Shown here: positions 49,446 through 58,739 of the stretch, in pieces
Layout of the letters: every line of letters begins with the position of its first letter
Position numbering within the stretch: the stretch's first letter is position 1
DNA from: a virus
Strand: one strand, 5' to 3'
IMG/VR virus record: IMGVR_UViG_3300043548_000837
Location: 23,060 to 87,059 of that record
Length of the DNA: 64,000 nucleotides
The notes under the pieces: generated by a model
What the model was told of the DNA's origin: nothing
Database searches by the model: none
The model's input: the letters and a program-made list of their open reading frames with translations, nothing else
Made by a program: the position numbers and the translations under genes

Positions 49446-51061
49446 CTTCTAGTCTTGGTGAGGCTATTGGTGTAACTATAACACTGGCTGTAGGGTCAAT
49501 ACCCTCAGCAGCTGTAGACCTACGCCCATCTGGCGGCGGAGCTAAAGTTGTGGGAGGTGGAAGTTTTCCAGATATTGATTCACGCAGGAGAACTGGCGAA
49601 GAGTCTGTTAGTGTTAATGTGAAAGTCAGAAAAGGCTCCGGAGGGTCAGCTAACAGGTCATTTACCTTTAAAGGTATTCTAGACGGCTACTCTATAAGTA
49701 ATATTGTAGGAAATAACTCTTACCAGGCAGTAATTAAACACAAAGCTCAGTGTCTTTTAGAGCTCACCACGCTGATGCCTGGATTGTTTCCCGCAAGTAC
49801 AAATATTTATAGGATTTCCAATCATTCTATCACTACGTCTGCCCAAGGAGATGAGTCAGAGTCTGTTAAGCAGTGGTGCGCTTTAACTGGGAAAAATCCT
49901 GGGATACTAGAGCTACCTCCTATAAAGTTCTACGTTGAACTTCTTAAACTCATCATAAAAGAGCAGCAAGGAGGCTGGGAGAATTACACAGGCAAAGACC
50001 CTATGGTTAGTGGTGAGCCTGCGTACAAAGAGATTTTTTCTTCTTCGCAGTATCAGAAAAGCTTAAATTCAGCTTCTGAGGTTTTAGGTAACTTGAGTTT
50101 TGAAGGCTGCTCAGGCATGATTGATAGTCTTAAGATGGGTACGGTGGGGTTAAGGGTAAAGGATATCTTTGCAGGAGGACCCTCTATTCTTTTAGAAAAT
50201 TTATTAAACTTCTTATCCTCAGTAGGTTGCTCTATTATTTTTGGAGGCAGCAAAAGCTACATCGTCCCAATTAACTCGGTTATAAAACAAGATAAATATA
50301 CTCCTGGGGTAGGACAATTAAGTACTACTGTTAACTGCGCAGGCCCCGCAGACTATAGCAGCTATTCTTTTAATGACGTAGGCTTTCGCGACGTCAACAG
50401 CGTGATTTTATTGACTCCACAATACACAGGGGGGCCTCATCTCGGACCAAAAGGACACGATAGAGCTGTGATTGGTTGCTTTGCGGCACCTGCGGGCGAA
50501 GCCAAAGGCTCTGGGGTGTATGTTACTCGAGCGCATCCGTGGATGGATGTCTCTGCTACAGCTCCGAAAGCTACAGATGCTAAAAAAGGAAAAATTAATC
50601 AAGACGGAGAGAGCTCTCCTTACGAAAAACAAATATCGTTTGCTGATGCAGCAAAGACCACAAACAAGAGCCATGCAGAACGAGAGAGTAAAAAAACAAA
50701 AGAAGTAGAGAGTTCTGCAGGAAAGTACATGAAAAACTTTGCAGAAACAAAATATTACCAGGCGAGATTTACAGATAGACAAGGTGCCATAACCCTAGAC
50801 TTTAACCCTGCATGGGCTCCAGGAACTGGAGGAGTTTTGTTTGTGCGTGAATCTGGTATGTATCTGCACTTTTATGTTACGTCTGTAGTGCATAGAATTG
50901 AAACAGGTCCTCCTAATGTAGGTTCGGCTATAACTATCATTAATTTTTGCTGTGGTAGGTTCGGTAAAGATCCGGTAGGCTCATCTTCCGACGACTTCTT
51001 GGGGTATGACGCAGGCGTAGAAAAAGGAATTCGTGAGGGTTACGCAAAATCTTTCTCATAA
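49421..51061 (+). CDS. Putative baseplate hub protein, gp27/gpD-like (546 aa)
   Basis: The N-terminus is beta-rich (SVNVKVRKGSGGSANRSFTFKGILDGYSIS). A helical middle (about 165-200) leads to a second beta domain (LRVKDIFAGGPSILLENLLNFLSSVGCSIIFGGSKSYIVPINS) and a C-terminal part with GGVLFVRESGMYLHFYVTSVVHRIE, the kind of order seen in hub proteins that sit under the tube. A charged, probably disordered insert covers about 385-435. Its start lies inside the previous gene. Confidence 0.55.
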   Translation: MATTDVTITSSLGEAIGVTITLAVGSIPSAAVDLRPSGGGAKVVGGGSFPDIDSRRRTGEESVSVNVKVRKGSGGSANRSFTFKGILDGYSISNIVGNNSYQAVIKHKAQCLLELTTLMPGLFPASTNIYRISNHSITTSAQGDESESVKQWCALTGKNPGILELPPIKFYVELLKLIIKEQQGGWENYTGKDPMVSGEPAYKEIFSSSQYQKSLNSASEVLGNLSFEGCSGMIDSLKMGTVGLRVKDIFAGGPSILLENLLNFLSSVGCSIIFGGSKSYIVPINSVIKQDKYTPGVGQLSTTVNCAGPADYSSYSFNDVGFRDVNSVILLTPQYTGGPHLGPKGHDRAVIGCFAAPAGEAKGSGVYVTRAHPWMDVSATAPKATDAKKGKINQDGESSPYEKQISFADAAKTTNKSHAERESKKTKEVESSAGKYMKNFAETKYYQARFTDRQGAITLDFNPAWAPGTGGVLFVRESGMYLHFYVTSVVHRIETGPPNVGSAITIINFCCGRFGKDPVGSSSDDFLGYDAGVEKGIREGYAKSFS

Positions 51062-51069
51062 TACAAGCG

Positions 51070-51702
51070 ATGAATAACATAGAAAAACTAATCAAGGATA
51101 ATAAGAAACTTATCGACCTTGAAGCATCCAGATATGCTAGTAATCTGCCGCTGATCACCGTACAACTAGAGGCTTACAAGCTGGCTAGAGAAGCAGCTAA
51201 AACGTATAACGCAGCTTCTGGCATTAAATTTAGTACACACCTAGTAAACAGTCTTAAAAAGCTTTCAAGGTTATCTACAAAATATGGGACTGTGTTGCGA
51301 ACACCAGAAAACACCCAGTTTGATTTAAATAAACTTAACAAGCTAGAAAAAGACCTAGAACATCAGCTCGGGCGCACTCCAACAACAGAAGAGCTATCAC
51401 ATCACTCAGGAATGTCTGTGAAAGCAGTCACTAACACGCTGAAGAGCAAGAAGACTAGTACAGGTATTTCTTCGCTGTTCGACTCCCCTACTCTATTTTC
51501 AAGCCAGAATGACGAGTGGGTTCAGTTTGTTTATCATGATCTGTCAGATAAAGACAAGTTGATCTTCGAACATAAAACAGGGTTTGGAGGTAAACCAATT
51601 CTAGATAATACACAGCTAGCAAAAAAGTTAAATTTGTCTGTGAGCACCCTCAGTAATAGGTTAAAATTAATAAACTCAACTTTGTCGAAAGGCTGGAAGT
51701 AA
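51070..51702 (+). CDS. Sigma-70-family factor (210 aa)
   Basis: Three sigma regions are readable in order. Region 2: AREAAKTYNAASGIKFSTHLVNSLKKL (39-65) matches the core-binding and -10 helix pattern AxxxFDxxxGxKFSTYxxxxI. Region 3: QLGRTPTTEELSHHSGMSVKAV (99-120) matches ELGREPTxEEIAxxLGMxxxxV. Region 4: from LSDKDKLIFEHKTG to QLAKKLNLSVSTLSNRLKLI (158-201) holds the -35-recognising helix-turn-helix. It has no region 1.1 and is shorter than RpoD. It sits between the hub and wedge genes, 8 bases after the hub gene, and its stop overlaps the next ATG (AATG). The likely partner is the phage polymerase, or the host core enzyme. Confidence 0.86.
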   Translation: MNNIEKLIKDNKKLIDLEASRYASNLPLITVQLEAYKLAREAAKTYNAASGIKFSTHLVNSLKKLSRLSTKYGTVLRTPENTQFDLNKLNKLEKDLEHQLGRTPTTEELSHHSGMSVKAVTNTLKSKKTSTGISSLFDSPTLFSSQNDEWVQFVYHDLSDKDKLIFEHKTGFGGKPILDNTQLAKKLNLSVSTLSNRLKLINSTLSKGWK

Positions 51703-52112
51703 TGTATAAAAAAATATCAGATGTGTTATTCGATATCGCGGATCTGTTTGAGTCCTCGATCCCTGAAGCTCGTCTCGCAAACGATTTCAGAGGACGCACA
51801 TGGTTTTTAAAAGCTATAGATTATAGTAAAAAACTAATTCTTGCGGATCTTAGAAAGATCACCGACTCCGAAGACCTCAATAAAGAGTATCGTACCAGAT
51901 ATAAAGACGAAGACCCTAAGTCCAGAAAAGGCTTGAGTGCAGTAAAGGCCGAAGTCAGTATGCTATACAGCTTCAAAAAATCTTTCGTACAAAGATATAA
52001 AGGCAGAATTCATTTCTATAGAGATGACCTTTCCCAAAAAGGGGCACGTGTTATGGCTACCGCAGGACAGGCTCACGGACTGTTTGAGCTATTCAAAAAA
52101 AATCTAGACTAG
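51702..52112 (+). CDS. Small unrecognised protein coupled to the sigma factor (136 aa)
   Basis: Translation is coupled to the sigma gene through an overlapping stop-start (TAATG). It is basic and helical (KKISDVLFDIADLFESSIPEARLANDFRGRTWFLKAIDYSKKLILADLRK). I see no zinc or HTH motif. It may be a baseplate subunit, like its downstream neighbours, or a sigma partner. Not recognised. Confidence 0.55.
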   Translation: MYKKISDVLFDIADLFESSIPEARLANDFRGRTWFLKAIDYSKKLILADLRKITDSEDLNKEYRTRYKDEDPKSRKGLSAVKAEVSMLYSFKKSFVQRYKGRIHFYRDDLSQKGARVMATAGQAHGLFELFKKNLD

Positions 52113-52115
52113 CCT

Positions 52116-52595
52116 ATGCCTATATCAGGAACATCTACGGACTATACAGGAAGAAAGAAGGATATAAGTATCTTTCAGAACCCTGACGCCATGCGTGTAG
52201 GAGCTCAAGATGTATCTGCCTCTTTTGGCAGACAGGCTAAATTTTGTGCAGGTGTACAGAAGCTTCTGCAGCGTTACGCCATATTGCTTCTTTCAGATCT
52301 GGGATCGCAGCCAAATTATCCTAATTTTGGTACAGACTTTATGTCTACTATAAAGGCTGGAATATCTCCTGTAGATAAACTGGCGGCTATGCAAATATTT
52401 TCTAGCGCAAGTTACGACGCAGTATTGCTTTTGCGAGAATATCAAACATCCAGACCTGAAATACCTCCTGACGAGCGTATAGTTAGAGCAGAATTAGCAG
52501 GAGTCAGCCTATATGGCTCGTATGCTGCTTTTGATGTTACGATATATACCGAAGCTGGCGAAGAGGTTAAATTTTTAGTACCTTTACCGAAATAA
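52116..52595 (+). CDS. Baseplate wedge protein, gp25/W-like (159 aa)
   Basis: Size and order fit: AILLLSDLGSQPNYPNFGTDF (about 55-75) resembles the GpW/gp25 core where the tail lysozyme-like fold binds the wedge, and it lies immediately before the J-like wedge gene as in other contractile tails. The end is beta (GSYAAFDVTIYTEAGEEVKFLVPL). Confidence 0.65.
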   Translation: MPISGTSTDYTGRKKDISIFQNPDAMRVGAQDVSASFGRQAKFCAGVQKLLQRYAILLLSDLGSQPNYPNFGTDFMSTIKAGISPVDKLAAMQIFSSASYDAVLLLREYQTSRPEIPPDERIVRAELAGVSLYGSYAAFDVTIYTEAGEEVKFLVPLPK

Positions 52596-52598
52596 TAT

Positions 52599-54212
52599 AT
52601 GGCAGAATCATTCGAGAATACTGTAGATAGAATAACCGCGTTTATAGCTCAAAATTTTACAGATATTGAGACAGGGCCAGGTTCAGTCATTAGTGAGTTA
52701 CTTATCAAGCTGGCCGCCACCATACAAAATGAGCAGTACAATCGTATTACAGAGTTAAGTCAGTCAAACGCTATAGCTACCGCATTAAATTCTACCGAAG
52801 ACACATATTCAGAAGCCATAGATAAGGTGGCGTCTAATTACAACACATACAGAAGTCGAGGCTCGAAGGTTACTGGGAGAATACGTGTTACTGTCTCTTC
52901 AGCGTCTGAGTATAATTTAAACCAAGGGTTCACGTTTGTTCAGTCGGCTTTAAACTTAAACTTTCTCGTATCTAAAGATACTTACGCTAGCCCTAACCCA
53001 TCGGCAGTTCTCGAAGAGATTCAGGTGTACAGCGATCAAGGGCTATATTATTTTATTCTAGATGTAGAGGCCGAGAACTCTGGACCAGACTACCAAATAC
53101 CTTCAGGTACGGTGTTTTCTATACCTGAAAAATATTACTTGAGAGACTTTGTACGCGCAGAAGCTTACGGCAACTTCTCTGGAGGCCGAGCCCCAGAAAC
53201 AGATAAGCAACTTATCGCTAAGCTGAAGAGTAATATAGGTAATAGTAAACTCGAGTCTGAATTCGGAATACGTAATAAGTTTAAAGACACTTTTGTGGGC
53301 TTCCAAGAGCTTTCTGTTTGTGGAGCCAACGACGATGAGATGCAGAGAGATAAGCAAAACATTTTCGGTATAGCTACATTTGGTAAGGCTGATGTATATG
53401 TCCGTAGCAGCCTAGGGCTTCAAACGTTGGCCGTAACAAAAAAAGGTACGTTGGTTGACGCAGCTCAAAACATATGGCAGGTGTTTATCGCGAATACGGA
53501 TGCGCCAGGGTTCTACTATATTCAGTCTATCATACCAAAGACTACAGATATTAGTTTTGGCGGAACGCTGATAATCAAAAACACAACTTTCGGGCATTCT
53601 ATTTTTTACGGACAACGTAATAATGAAGGTTTGACTGATAGAGATGCAAGGTTCTCTAAATATCAAACAGCCACAGTCACATTTCAGTATGAAGCTCCAG
53701 CCAATGTGACTGAACTAGACTTTGAACTACATATTTTAGGGCAGCCAAATCTTCTCGAAATGCAGGACTTGCTGCTTATAGACTCTCAGCGGCTGGCTTG
53801 CGCAGACTATCTGGTTAAAGCGGTTGTACCCTGCTTGGTTACAATGCAGATTAATCTAGTTAAGAAAAATCCTATAGATACATACGCTTCGCTAAACTTA
53901 CAGCAGTTAAAAAAAGATATTTTTAACTATGTGAATACTATACCGTTTGGCGAGCAGCTGTATGCTTCAAACATTATTAAGTTGTGTCACAACTATAACA
54001 TCAAACGGGTCGACCTACCTATCGCTATGAGTGGTCAAATTCTAGCACCAGACGGCTCTGTCATATATTTAAACAGCGATGATGCGCTATTGATGCCTTA
54101 CGACATACCTAAAGGCGTCAGCCCTAAAACCACAAACTACTTTATAGATTACTACAGAGTAGAAAACGGCGCTGTACAGCCGATAGACAATATCGGTATT
54201 AACATCACTTAA
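52599..54212 (+). CDS. Baseplate wedge protein, gpJ/gp6-like (537 aa)
   Basis: The pattern of baseplate J proteins is visible: an N-terminal helical part (ITAFIAQNFTDIETGPGSVISELLIKLAATIQNEQYNRI), a beta middle (VTGRIRVTVSSASEYNLNQGFTF, IPSGTVFSI), and the characteristic NFSGGRAPETDKQLIAKLKSNI (about 191-212). The last 100 residues are helical and strand-rich (YVNTIPFGEQLYASNIIKL), as in the C-terminal wedge domain. It forms the ring that links the hub to the fibres. Confidence 0.8.
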   Translation: MAESFENTVDRITAFIAQNFTDIETGPGSVISELLIKLAATIQNEQYNRITELSQSNAIATALNSTEDTYSEAIDKVASNYNTYRSRGSKVTGRIRVTVSSASEYNLNQGFTFVQSALNLNFLVSKDTYASPNPSAVLEEIQVYSDQGLYYFILDVEAENSGPDYQIPSGTVFSIPEKYYLRDFVRAEAYGNFSGGRAPETDKQLIAKLKSNIGNSKLESEFGIRNKFKDTFVGFQELSVCGANDDEMQRDKQNIFGIATFGKADVYVRSSLGLQTLAVTKKGTLVDAAQNIWQVFIANTDAPGFYYIQSIIPKTTDISFGGTLIIKNTTFGHSIFYGQRNNEGLTDRDARFSKYQTATVTFQYEAPANVTELDFELHILGQPNLLEMQDLLLIDSQRLACADYLVKAVVPCLVTMQINLVKKNPIDTYASLNLQQLKKDIFNYVNTIPFGEQLYASNIIKLCHNYNIKRVDLPIAMSGQILAPDGSVIYLNSDDALLMPYDIPKGVSPKTTNYFIDYYRVENGAVQPIDNIGINIT

Positions 54213-54214
54213 TC

Positions 54215-56062
54215 ATGCTAAGCGACATTCTTTCTTTGAATTTTCCTGCTGGGGATGTTACAGATGGTCAGCATTTGTACAGAACTCTAGGTTCTTTTTG
54301 GTCGCAGATATTTCAAGACCGTAACGAGCTGAAAGGGTATACCACTGCCCTTGCTGAAGAGGTTATTCAGTCGTACTATAACTTAATAGAAACTGTAAAT
54401 CAGTATTCGGTTAAAGACATCGACTTGTTTCATAAAGAAAAGTGGTTGCCTCTAGTTATTAAAAAGTCTGAATACAATAAAGCTCCTTTCGTATACTCTC
54501 CCAACGGTGCAGTTTTTGGTTACCAACCTGAGTCAGATTTATTTTATGCCAACCAGCTTTTTAGGTTTGGCTTCCCAAAAGAAACATTAGGAGGGCAGAT
54601 ATTTAGTTTTACTCCTAAAATTAAGTTATCTTCCCCAGGACTTGTAGCTAACCGGGTCATTGCTCCGTCACTTTTACTTATTCCTGGGGTTGACGTTGTA
54701 CTCAACGAAAACACATTATATTTTAAGACGGATCTATTCAACAACGAGTATATTCCTAAAGCTAAAGTAGTCGAAGACCTAGGCAAAGTAGCTACATACA
54801 AAACATCAGAAGGAGAGCTTGTTGAGGATGAGTTTATTGTCTTATGGATGTATATGGCATCCGTAGATGACTCTCAGGTATATAAAAATTTTGGAACTAT
54901 TTTTGATATTAATTTACCGACTTCTGAAAGCTACAAGAATTTGCTAGGAGCTATTATAAATTTACAGGTCGAAGGGGCTACAATAACAGCACTAAACTCG
55001 ATGTTTGCTATGCTGGTTAATGCTCCTGTAGCGATAGAGTCTCGTGAGGTTATAGAACACATGTATTCTGACGAAAGGTACCAATACGCTATCACAGACA
55101 AACATGTTTATAAAATTCCTGCAGATCAGTATTTCAGAGGAGACCTGAATGAAGGTAGTGTTATTTTTTCTGGAGAACCTTTGACAGAGCACATTCAGAT
55201 TGTAGACACAGCCATCGACCCTTTGTGGTGGAAGACTGAGTTATACTCAAGCAAGCTAGGCTTTCCATCTCATGTTTTTGCCGCTAATACAGAACAACAA
55301 CTTTTTTTCGTCAACACAGATGAAGTTATAACTTATTTAGGTGCACTGCCCGCACCGAACAACAGGCTTGTTTTTCCTGTAGAAGGAAGACCTGAAGATG
55401 TCCAGGCGTTTCAAGATTACATTAACCAGCCTGCACGTAAGCAGAAATTATTACAAGCCCTGCAGTTTAAAGAAGGGCAAACAACTACAATGGTAATCAA
55501 CCCAGTAGATTTCCTTTTTGTGAATATTTTTAAGAATAACACACTGCTGCTAAAGCTAGATTTCTACAATCGAGAGAGATTAGACTTGTTTTTTTCTTTA
55601 TTCTCTACACTGCAACCTCTACTACCTGCACACGTATTCACTCTTGTTCTTCTCAAGCTCCAGCTAGCTGAAGAAACAATGACAAACTTAAATAGTAAGT
55701 TACGTATTCCAGGTTTTCCTGACGAGCTCTTTAGCATTGACGGCTCATCTGGGCTAAATGGGTCTAGACCTGGTGACCTTAGCGACCCAGATTACTATAA
55801 AGACTATATTAATAGACTTTTTTGCGTCTCTTTAGGGCCTTATCGCAATGGTCAACCACTACATGCAGACGGTTCAGCAAAGTTTAATCATGTAACTAAC
55901 ATAGATGAGATGTTCATTAACAATAATGCTTCGCCTTTGTCAGGTATATCTACAGGCGCACTACGTACCGACATCCCTTTACAGGTAAAACCGCCAGGCG
56001 AGCTATTTCCGAGAACGCCCTCGACTAGAGAAGTTCCATCGATCTTCTTAATAGACTTTTAG
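54215..56062 (+). CDS. Baseplate wedge/fibre-attachment protein (615 aa)
   Basis: It follows the J-like gene by 2 bases. The N-terminal 80 residues (HLYRTLGSFWSQIFQDRNELKGYTTALAEEVIQSYYNLIE) resemble the helical start of gp7- or I-type wedge proteins. The bulk is mixed, with beta-rich segments, and a C-terminal flexible Pro/Gly part (SSGLNGSRPGDLSDPDYY). It likely bridges the wedge and the tail fibres encoded downstream. Family not secure. Confidence 0.55.
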   Translation: MLSDILSLNFPAGDVTDGQHLYRTLGSFWSQIFQDRNELKGYTTALAEEVIQSYYNLIETVNQYSVKDIDLFHKEKWLPLVIKKSEYNKAPFVYSPNGAVFGYQPESDLFYANQLFRFGFPKETLGGQIFSFTPKIKLSSPGLVANRVIAPSLLLIPGVDVVLNENTLYFKTDLFNNEYIPKAKVVEDLGKVATYKTSEGELVEDEFIVLWMYMASVDDSQVYKNFGTIFDINLPTSESYKNLLGAIINLQVEGATITALNSMFAMLVNAPVAIESREVIEHMYSDERYQYAITDKHVYKIPADQYFRGDLNEGSVIFSGEPLTEHIQIVDTAIDPLWWKTELYSSKLGFPSHVFAANTEQQLFFVNTDEVITYLGALPAPNNRLVFPVEGRPEDVQAFQDYINQPARKQKLLQALQFKEGQTTTMVINPVDFLFVNIFKNNTLLLKLDFYNRERLDLFFSLFSTLQPLLPAHVFTLVLLKLQLAEETMTNLNSKLRIPGFPDELFSIDGSSGLNGSRPGDLSDPDYYKDYINRLFCVSLGPYRNGQPLHADGSAKFNHVTNIDEMFINNNASPLSGISTGALRTDIPLQVKPPGELFPRTPSTREVPSIFLIDF

Positions 56063-56079
56063 CCCTGCATACATATAAT
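56052..56079 (+). promoter_or_regulatory. Candidate promoter, near-leaderless
   Basis: TAGACT, 16-bp spacer, TATAAT (perfect -10), straddling the stop of the wedge gene. The ATG at 56088 follows 8 bases after the -10. Confidence 0.5.
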
Positions 56080-56087
56080 ATAGCTTT

Positions 56088-56651
56088 ATGCCAACTAACG
56101 AAAATTTGAATACGTCGGACTCTCTTACAGGCTTCGTCAAGATCTGGAAAACGCACCAAACCACAGGAGTATCTGAGCTGGTTGTTGATAAACGCAACAT
56201 GATACTTAAAGGTGGGGCAAAGATTATAGCTCACGCACTTGGCGGTGATCAGTATGCAAAGATTTGGGGCATGTACATTGGATACAATAATGATACTGGT
56301 ACCTTAGTGCCTCGTACTATAGATGTAGACTATTCGGACAAGTTTTTGAACTATGTTGCGCCTTATGGTTATTTGAGAGAGCCTTTAACTTTCTCACCCA
56401 CATACCAAACTTCTCTAGGTTATGATGAGAACGTTGTTCTTTTCTCTACGATGATCACATCTGCAACAAAAGCCGGGGGAGCAAGTTTTGACTCCACCAG
56501 CAGAATTTATGAAGTGGCTTTGGTTTCAGCTGTGGCTGCAGACGAGCTAGCAAAAGACACAGTCTTTTCTAGAACGAATTTTAACCCTATTCAATATAAC
56601 TCTAGCTACAACTTCACCATAACTTGGGGTGTCAGAGTATTACTTCCATAA
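56088..56651 (+). CDS. Tail-fibre region protein (187 aa)
   Basis: A compact beta-rich protein (VSELVVDKRNMILKGGAKIIAHALGG, KIWGMYIGYNND, YNFTITWGVRVLLP) that looks like a fibre head or baseplate-attached lectin-like domain, in the place where contractile-tailed phages encode fibre-joining proteins. No sugar-binding motif can be named. Confidence 0.5.
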   Translation: MPTNENLNTSDSLTGFVKIWKTHQTTGVSELVVDKRNMILKGGAKIIAHALGGDQYAKIWGMYIGYNNDTGTLVPRTIDVDYSDKFLNYVAPYGYLREPLTFSPTYQTSLGYDENVVLFSTMITSATKAGGASFDSTSRIYEVALVSAVAADELAKDTVFSRTNFNPIQYNSSYNFTITWGVRVLLP

Positions 56652-56653
56652 TT

Positions 56654-58735
56654 ATGAGCTTAACTCCATGGCTGCCTCTAGTTAGGCGTATTAAAGATGG
56701 TGAAACTGTAGATCAAGCTACGATTAACGTACCTATTGATCAGATGACTCAGAGAGAGCAGCATCTCTATGAGAAATTTAACGAGCTTGCAGGTAAGTCT
56801 GTGTTGCTCGCTTTTAATCAACCAGTACATCCAGAAGAGCTGCCGCACATAAAGCCTGACACTTTAAATATTGTCTACTTCAGAAGCGATGCTCAAGGTG
56901 CAGGTATTTCCAGAAGCATAACAGGGTTCACCTCAGCGCAAAGTTCTTCCTTGTTCGCTCCCAAAAACTCAAACTACTCTTTCGGTATTACCAAGATGGT
57001 TTACCCGAATACACGGACGGCTGACTTATATATTGAAGGCTTATGCGAGCTTGCAATAGCCCTAGACCATCCTGACAGAGGCATTCTTCAACCAGGTGAA
57101 ACTTTTTCTGTAGGTCCGTATTTTTTATCTGCTAAAAATTTAGGTAAGATTACAAAAGACCCTTCCGGCATTCCTGTCTATGTTGGATACGCGATCAGCA
57201 AAACTAGTTTTTTGTTGCACACAAATGTAGATGAATTTTCTCAGTTTTTTATAAACTACCGATACCATTTGCTAGACCGTGTGGCCGGAACACCCGAGTT
57301 AGACAGCAGTAGCGGTGCATGGACAATTACAGGATCAGACACCTCTAAGCTTGGTTGGGTGGCTGCTGCCTCCTCAGGCACTCCTGTACCTGCAGGAGCA
57401 TTATTTTACTATAACATTCCTCAATTAACCGTCACACTAGACGCTGATGACGAGCTTGAAGACTACGAGAAAGCTGAAGCTCTAGAGCTTAGAAGAGACT
57501 TGCCTCCTGTACCTGCCAACTTTATTCAGTTGTACACGAACGGAACCTTAGAGCGTTATCGCAACGACTACGACCCAGACGGCACATTTTCTGTTAACGA
57601 ATACGGTATCTGGTGGTTTAAGAATAACGACGGAGAACAGCCTTGGTCTTCAGGATACGCGGATATCTTACCTACAGCTACCTGGAGTGATATTAAGGAT
57701 GAGCTAGACGCAGACAATAACCGTATTCGAATGTTTGTCAGCTTCTCTAAGTTCAACCCGGCACTGAGAACTCAGCTGGTGCGCTCGCTTGCTCCTTTTG
57801 ATGCTGTAGACCCATCTGGAAATTATACAAATAGGCCTTCTAATTTCATAAAGTTCTACAGCAAAGACATTCCTTCTGAAACAACAGAAACTGGAGATCT
57901 CCTTGTAGATATTGACCCAAAGTTTAAGCTGTTAGGCTACCGTCCTAGCTCTGCTACCACAGACGCAGAAGAATTCAATTATCCGAGCTCTCCCAGAGTT
58001 CCTGAGTATACTGCGAACAGAGCAATTGCAGCAATTACTTATAGCAAGCCTGAAGGTGAATTTAAAGCTGTAGTTACTCCTGTAGTAGCCTCTATTGAGG
58101 GCCGAAACGGAATAACAATTGTAGAAAAAGCCCCAAACTCAGGAGCCTACTTCATCGACTATACGTCTAAAGGACTTGTAGGTCAGGTAGACTCTATCGA
58201 GCCCATAAATGCCAGACTAGAGTTTATAGGGTTAACTTCATACATAAAATTACCTCCTCCTTCAACAACTCCATACGGGCTGATCGGCAAAATAGTCATT
58301 CCTAGAGGTTATGTTAACTCGTTGCCGCTAAAGCTAAACTTTCATATTTTTGGTGACAAAGATATTGTGGGTGGTAGCAGCTACAGAAACATAGCTTTCC
58401 AGTTCGAGTATTCTGCTGTGGCTACAGCTAACAATCTTGTTTTGTCAGACCACACGTTGCTTACCGCCAACAAGTACGCTCCTGCAGTTAATCCTGTGGA
58501 GTTTCCTTTGGTAGCTTCCACACAGTCACCAAGCAGTTATACAGCATTCACAGCTATCAAAGTGTCTAGTGACGCCTTCACAATACCTGCAGCGTTTATT
58601 CGAGAAGATTCTATCGTCAATTTTAAGATCTCTCGAGTCTCTACAGGGTTAGCATCAAACAATTACGGAGGCGGAGTCACTGGAGGAGCAAATGTAGGCT
58701 TGCTTGGGGTATATTGGGAAATCTTAACTACCTAA
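56654..58735 (+). CDS. Tail-fibre/baseplate protein (693 aa)
   Basis: I start it at ATG 56654 (taattATG, two bases after the previous stop) rather than at a TTG 30 bases upstream inside the previous gene. The N-terminus (LPLVRRIKDGETVDQATINVPIDQMTQREQHLYEKFNE) is a helical adaptor; the rest is beta-rich with repeated Tyr/Pro/Gly turns and FVSFSKFNPALRTQLV. The C-terminal domain ends in a jelly-roll-like strand set (SIVNFKISRVSTG, NVGLLGVYWEIL). Probably a fibre or receptor-binding protein. Confidence 0.6.
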   Translation: MSLTPWLPLVRRIKDGETVDQATINVPIDQMTQREQHLYEKFNELAGKSVLLAFNQPVHPEELPHIKPDTLNIVYFRSDAQGAGISRSITGFTSAQSSSLFAPKNSNYSFGITKMVYPNTRTADLYIEGLCELAIALDHPDRGILQPGETFSVGPYFLSAKNLGKITKDPSGIPVYVGYAISKTSFLLHTNVDEFSQFFINYRYHLLDRVAGTPELDSSSGAWTITGSDTSKLGWVAAASSGTPVPAGALFYYNIPQLTVTLDADDELEDYEKAEALELRRDLPPVPANFIQLYTNGTLERYRNDYDPDGTFSVNEYGIWWFKNNDGEQPWSSGYADILPTATWSDIKDELDADNNRIRMFVSFSKFNPALRTQLVRSLAPFDAVDPSGNYTNRPSNFIKFYSKDIPSETTETGDLLVDIDPKFKLLGYRPSSATTDAEEFNYPSSPRVPEYTANRAIAAITYSKPEGEFKAVVTPVVASIEGRNGITIVEKAPNSGAYFIDYTSKGLVGQVDSIEPINARLEFIGLTSYIKLPPPSTTPYGLIGKIVIPRGYVNSLPLKLNFHIFGDKDIVGGSSYRNIAFQFEYSAVATANNLVLSDHTLLTANKYAPAVNPVEFPLVASTQSPSSYTAFTAIKVSSDAFTIPAAFIREDSIVNFKISRVSTGLASNNYGGGVTGGANVGLLGVYWEILTT

Positions 58736-58739
58736 TATT

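Noticed and set aside
56624-56653. TTG start for the 693-residue protein
   Set aside because: It is inside the preceding gene; ATG 56654 is two bases after that gene's stop with typical context.
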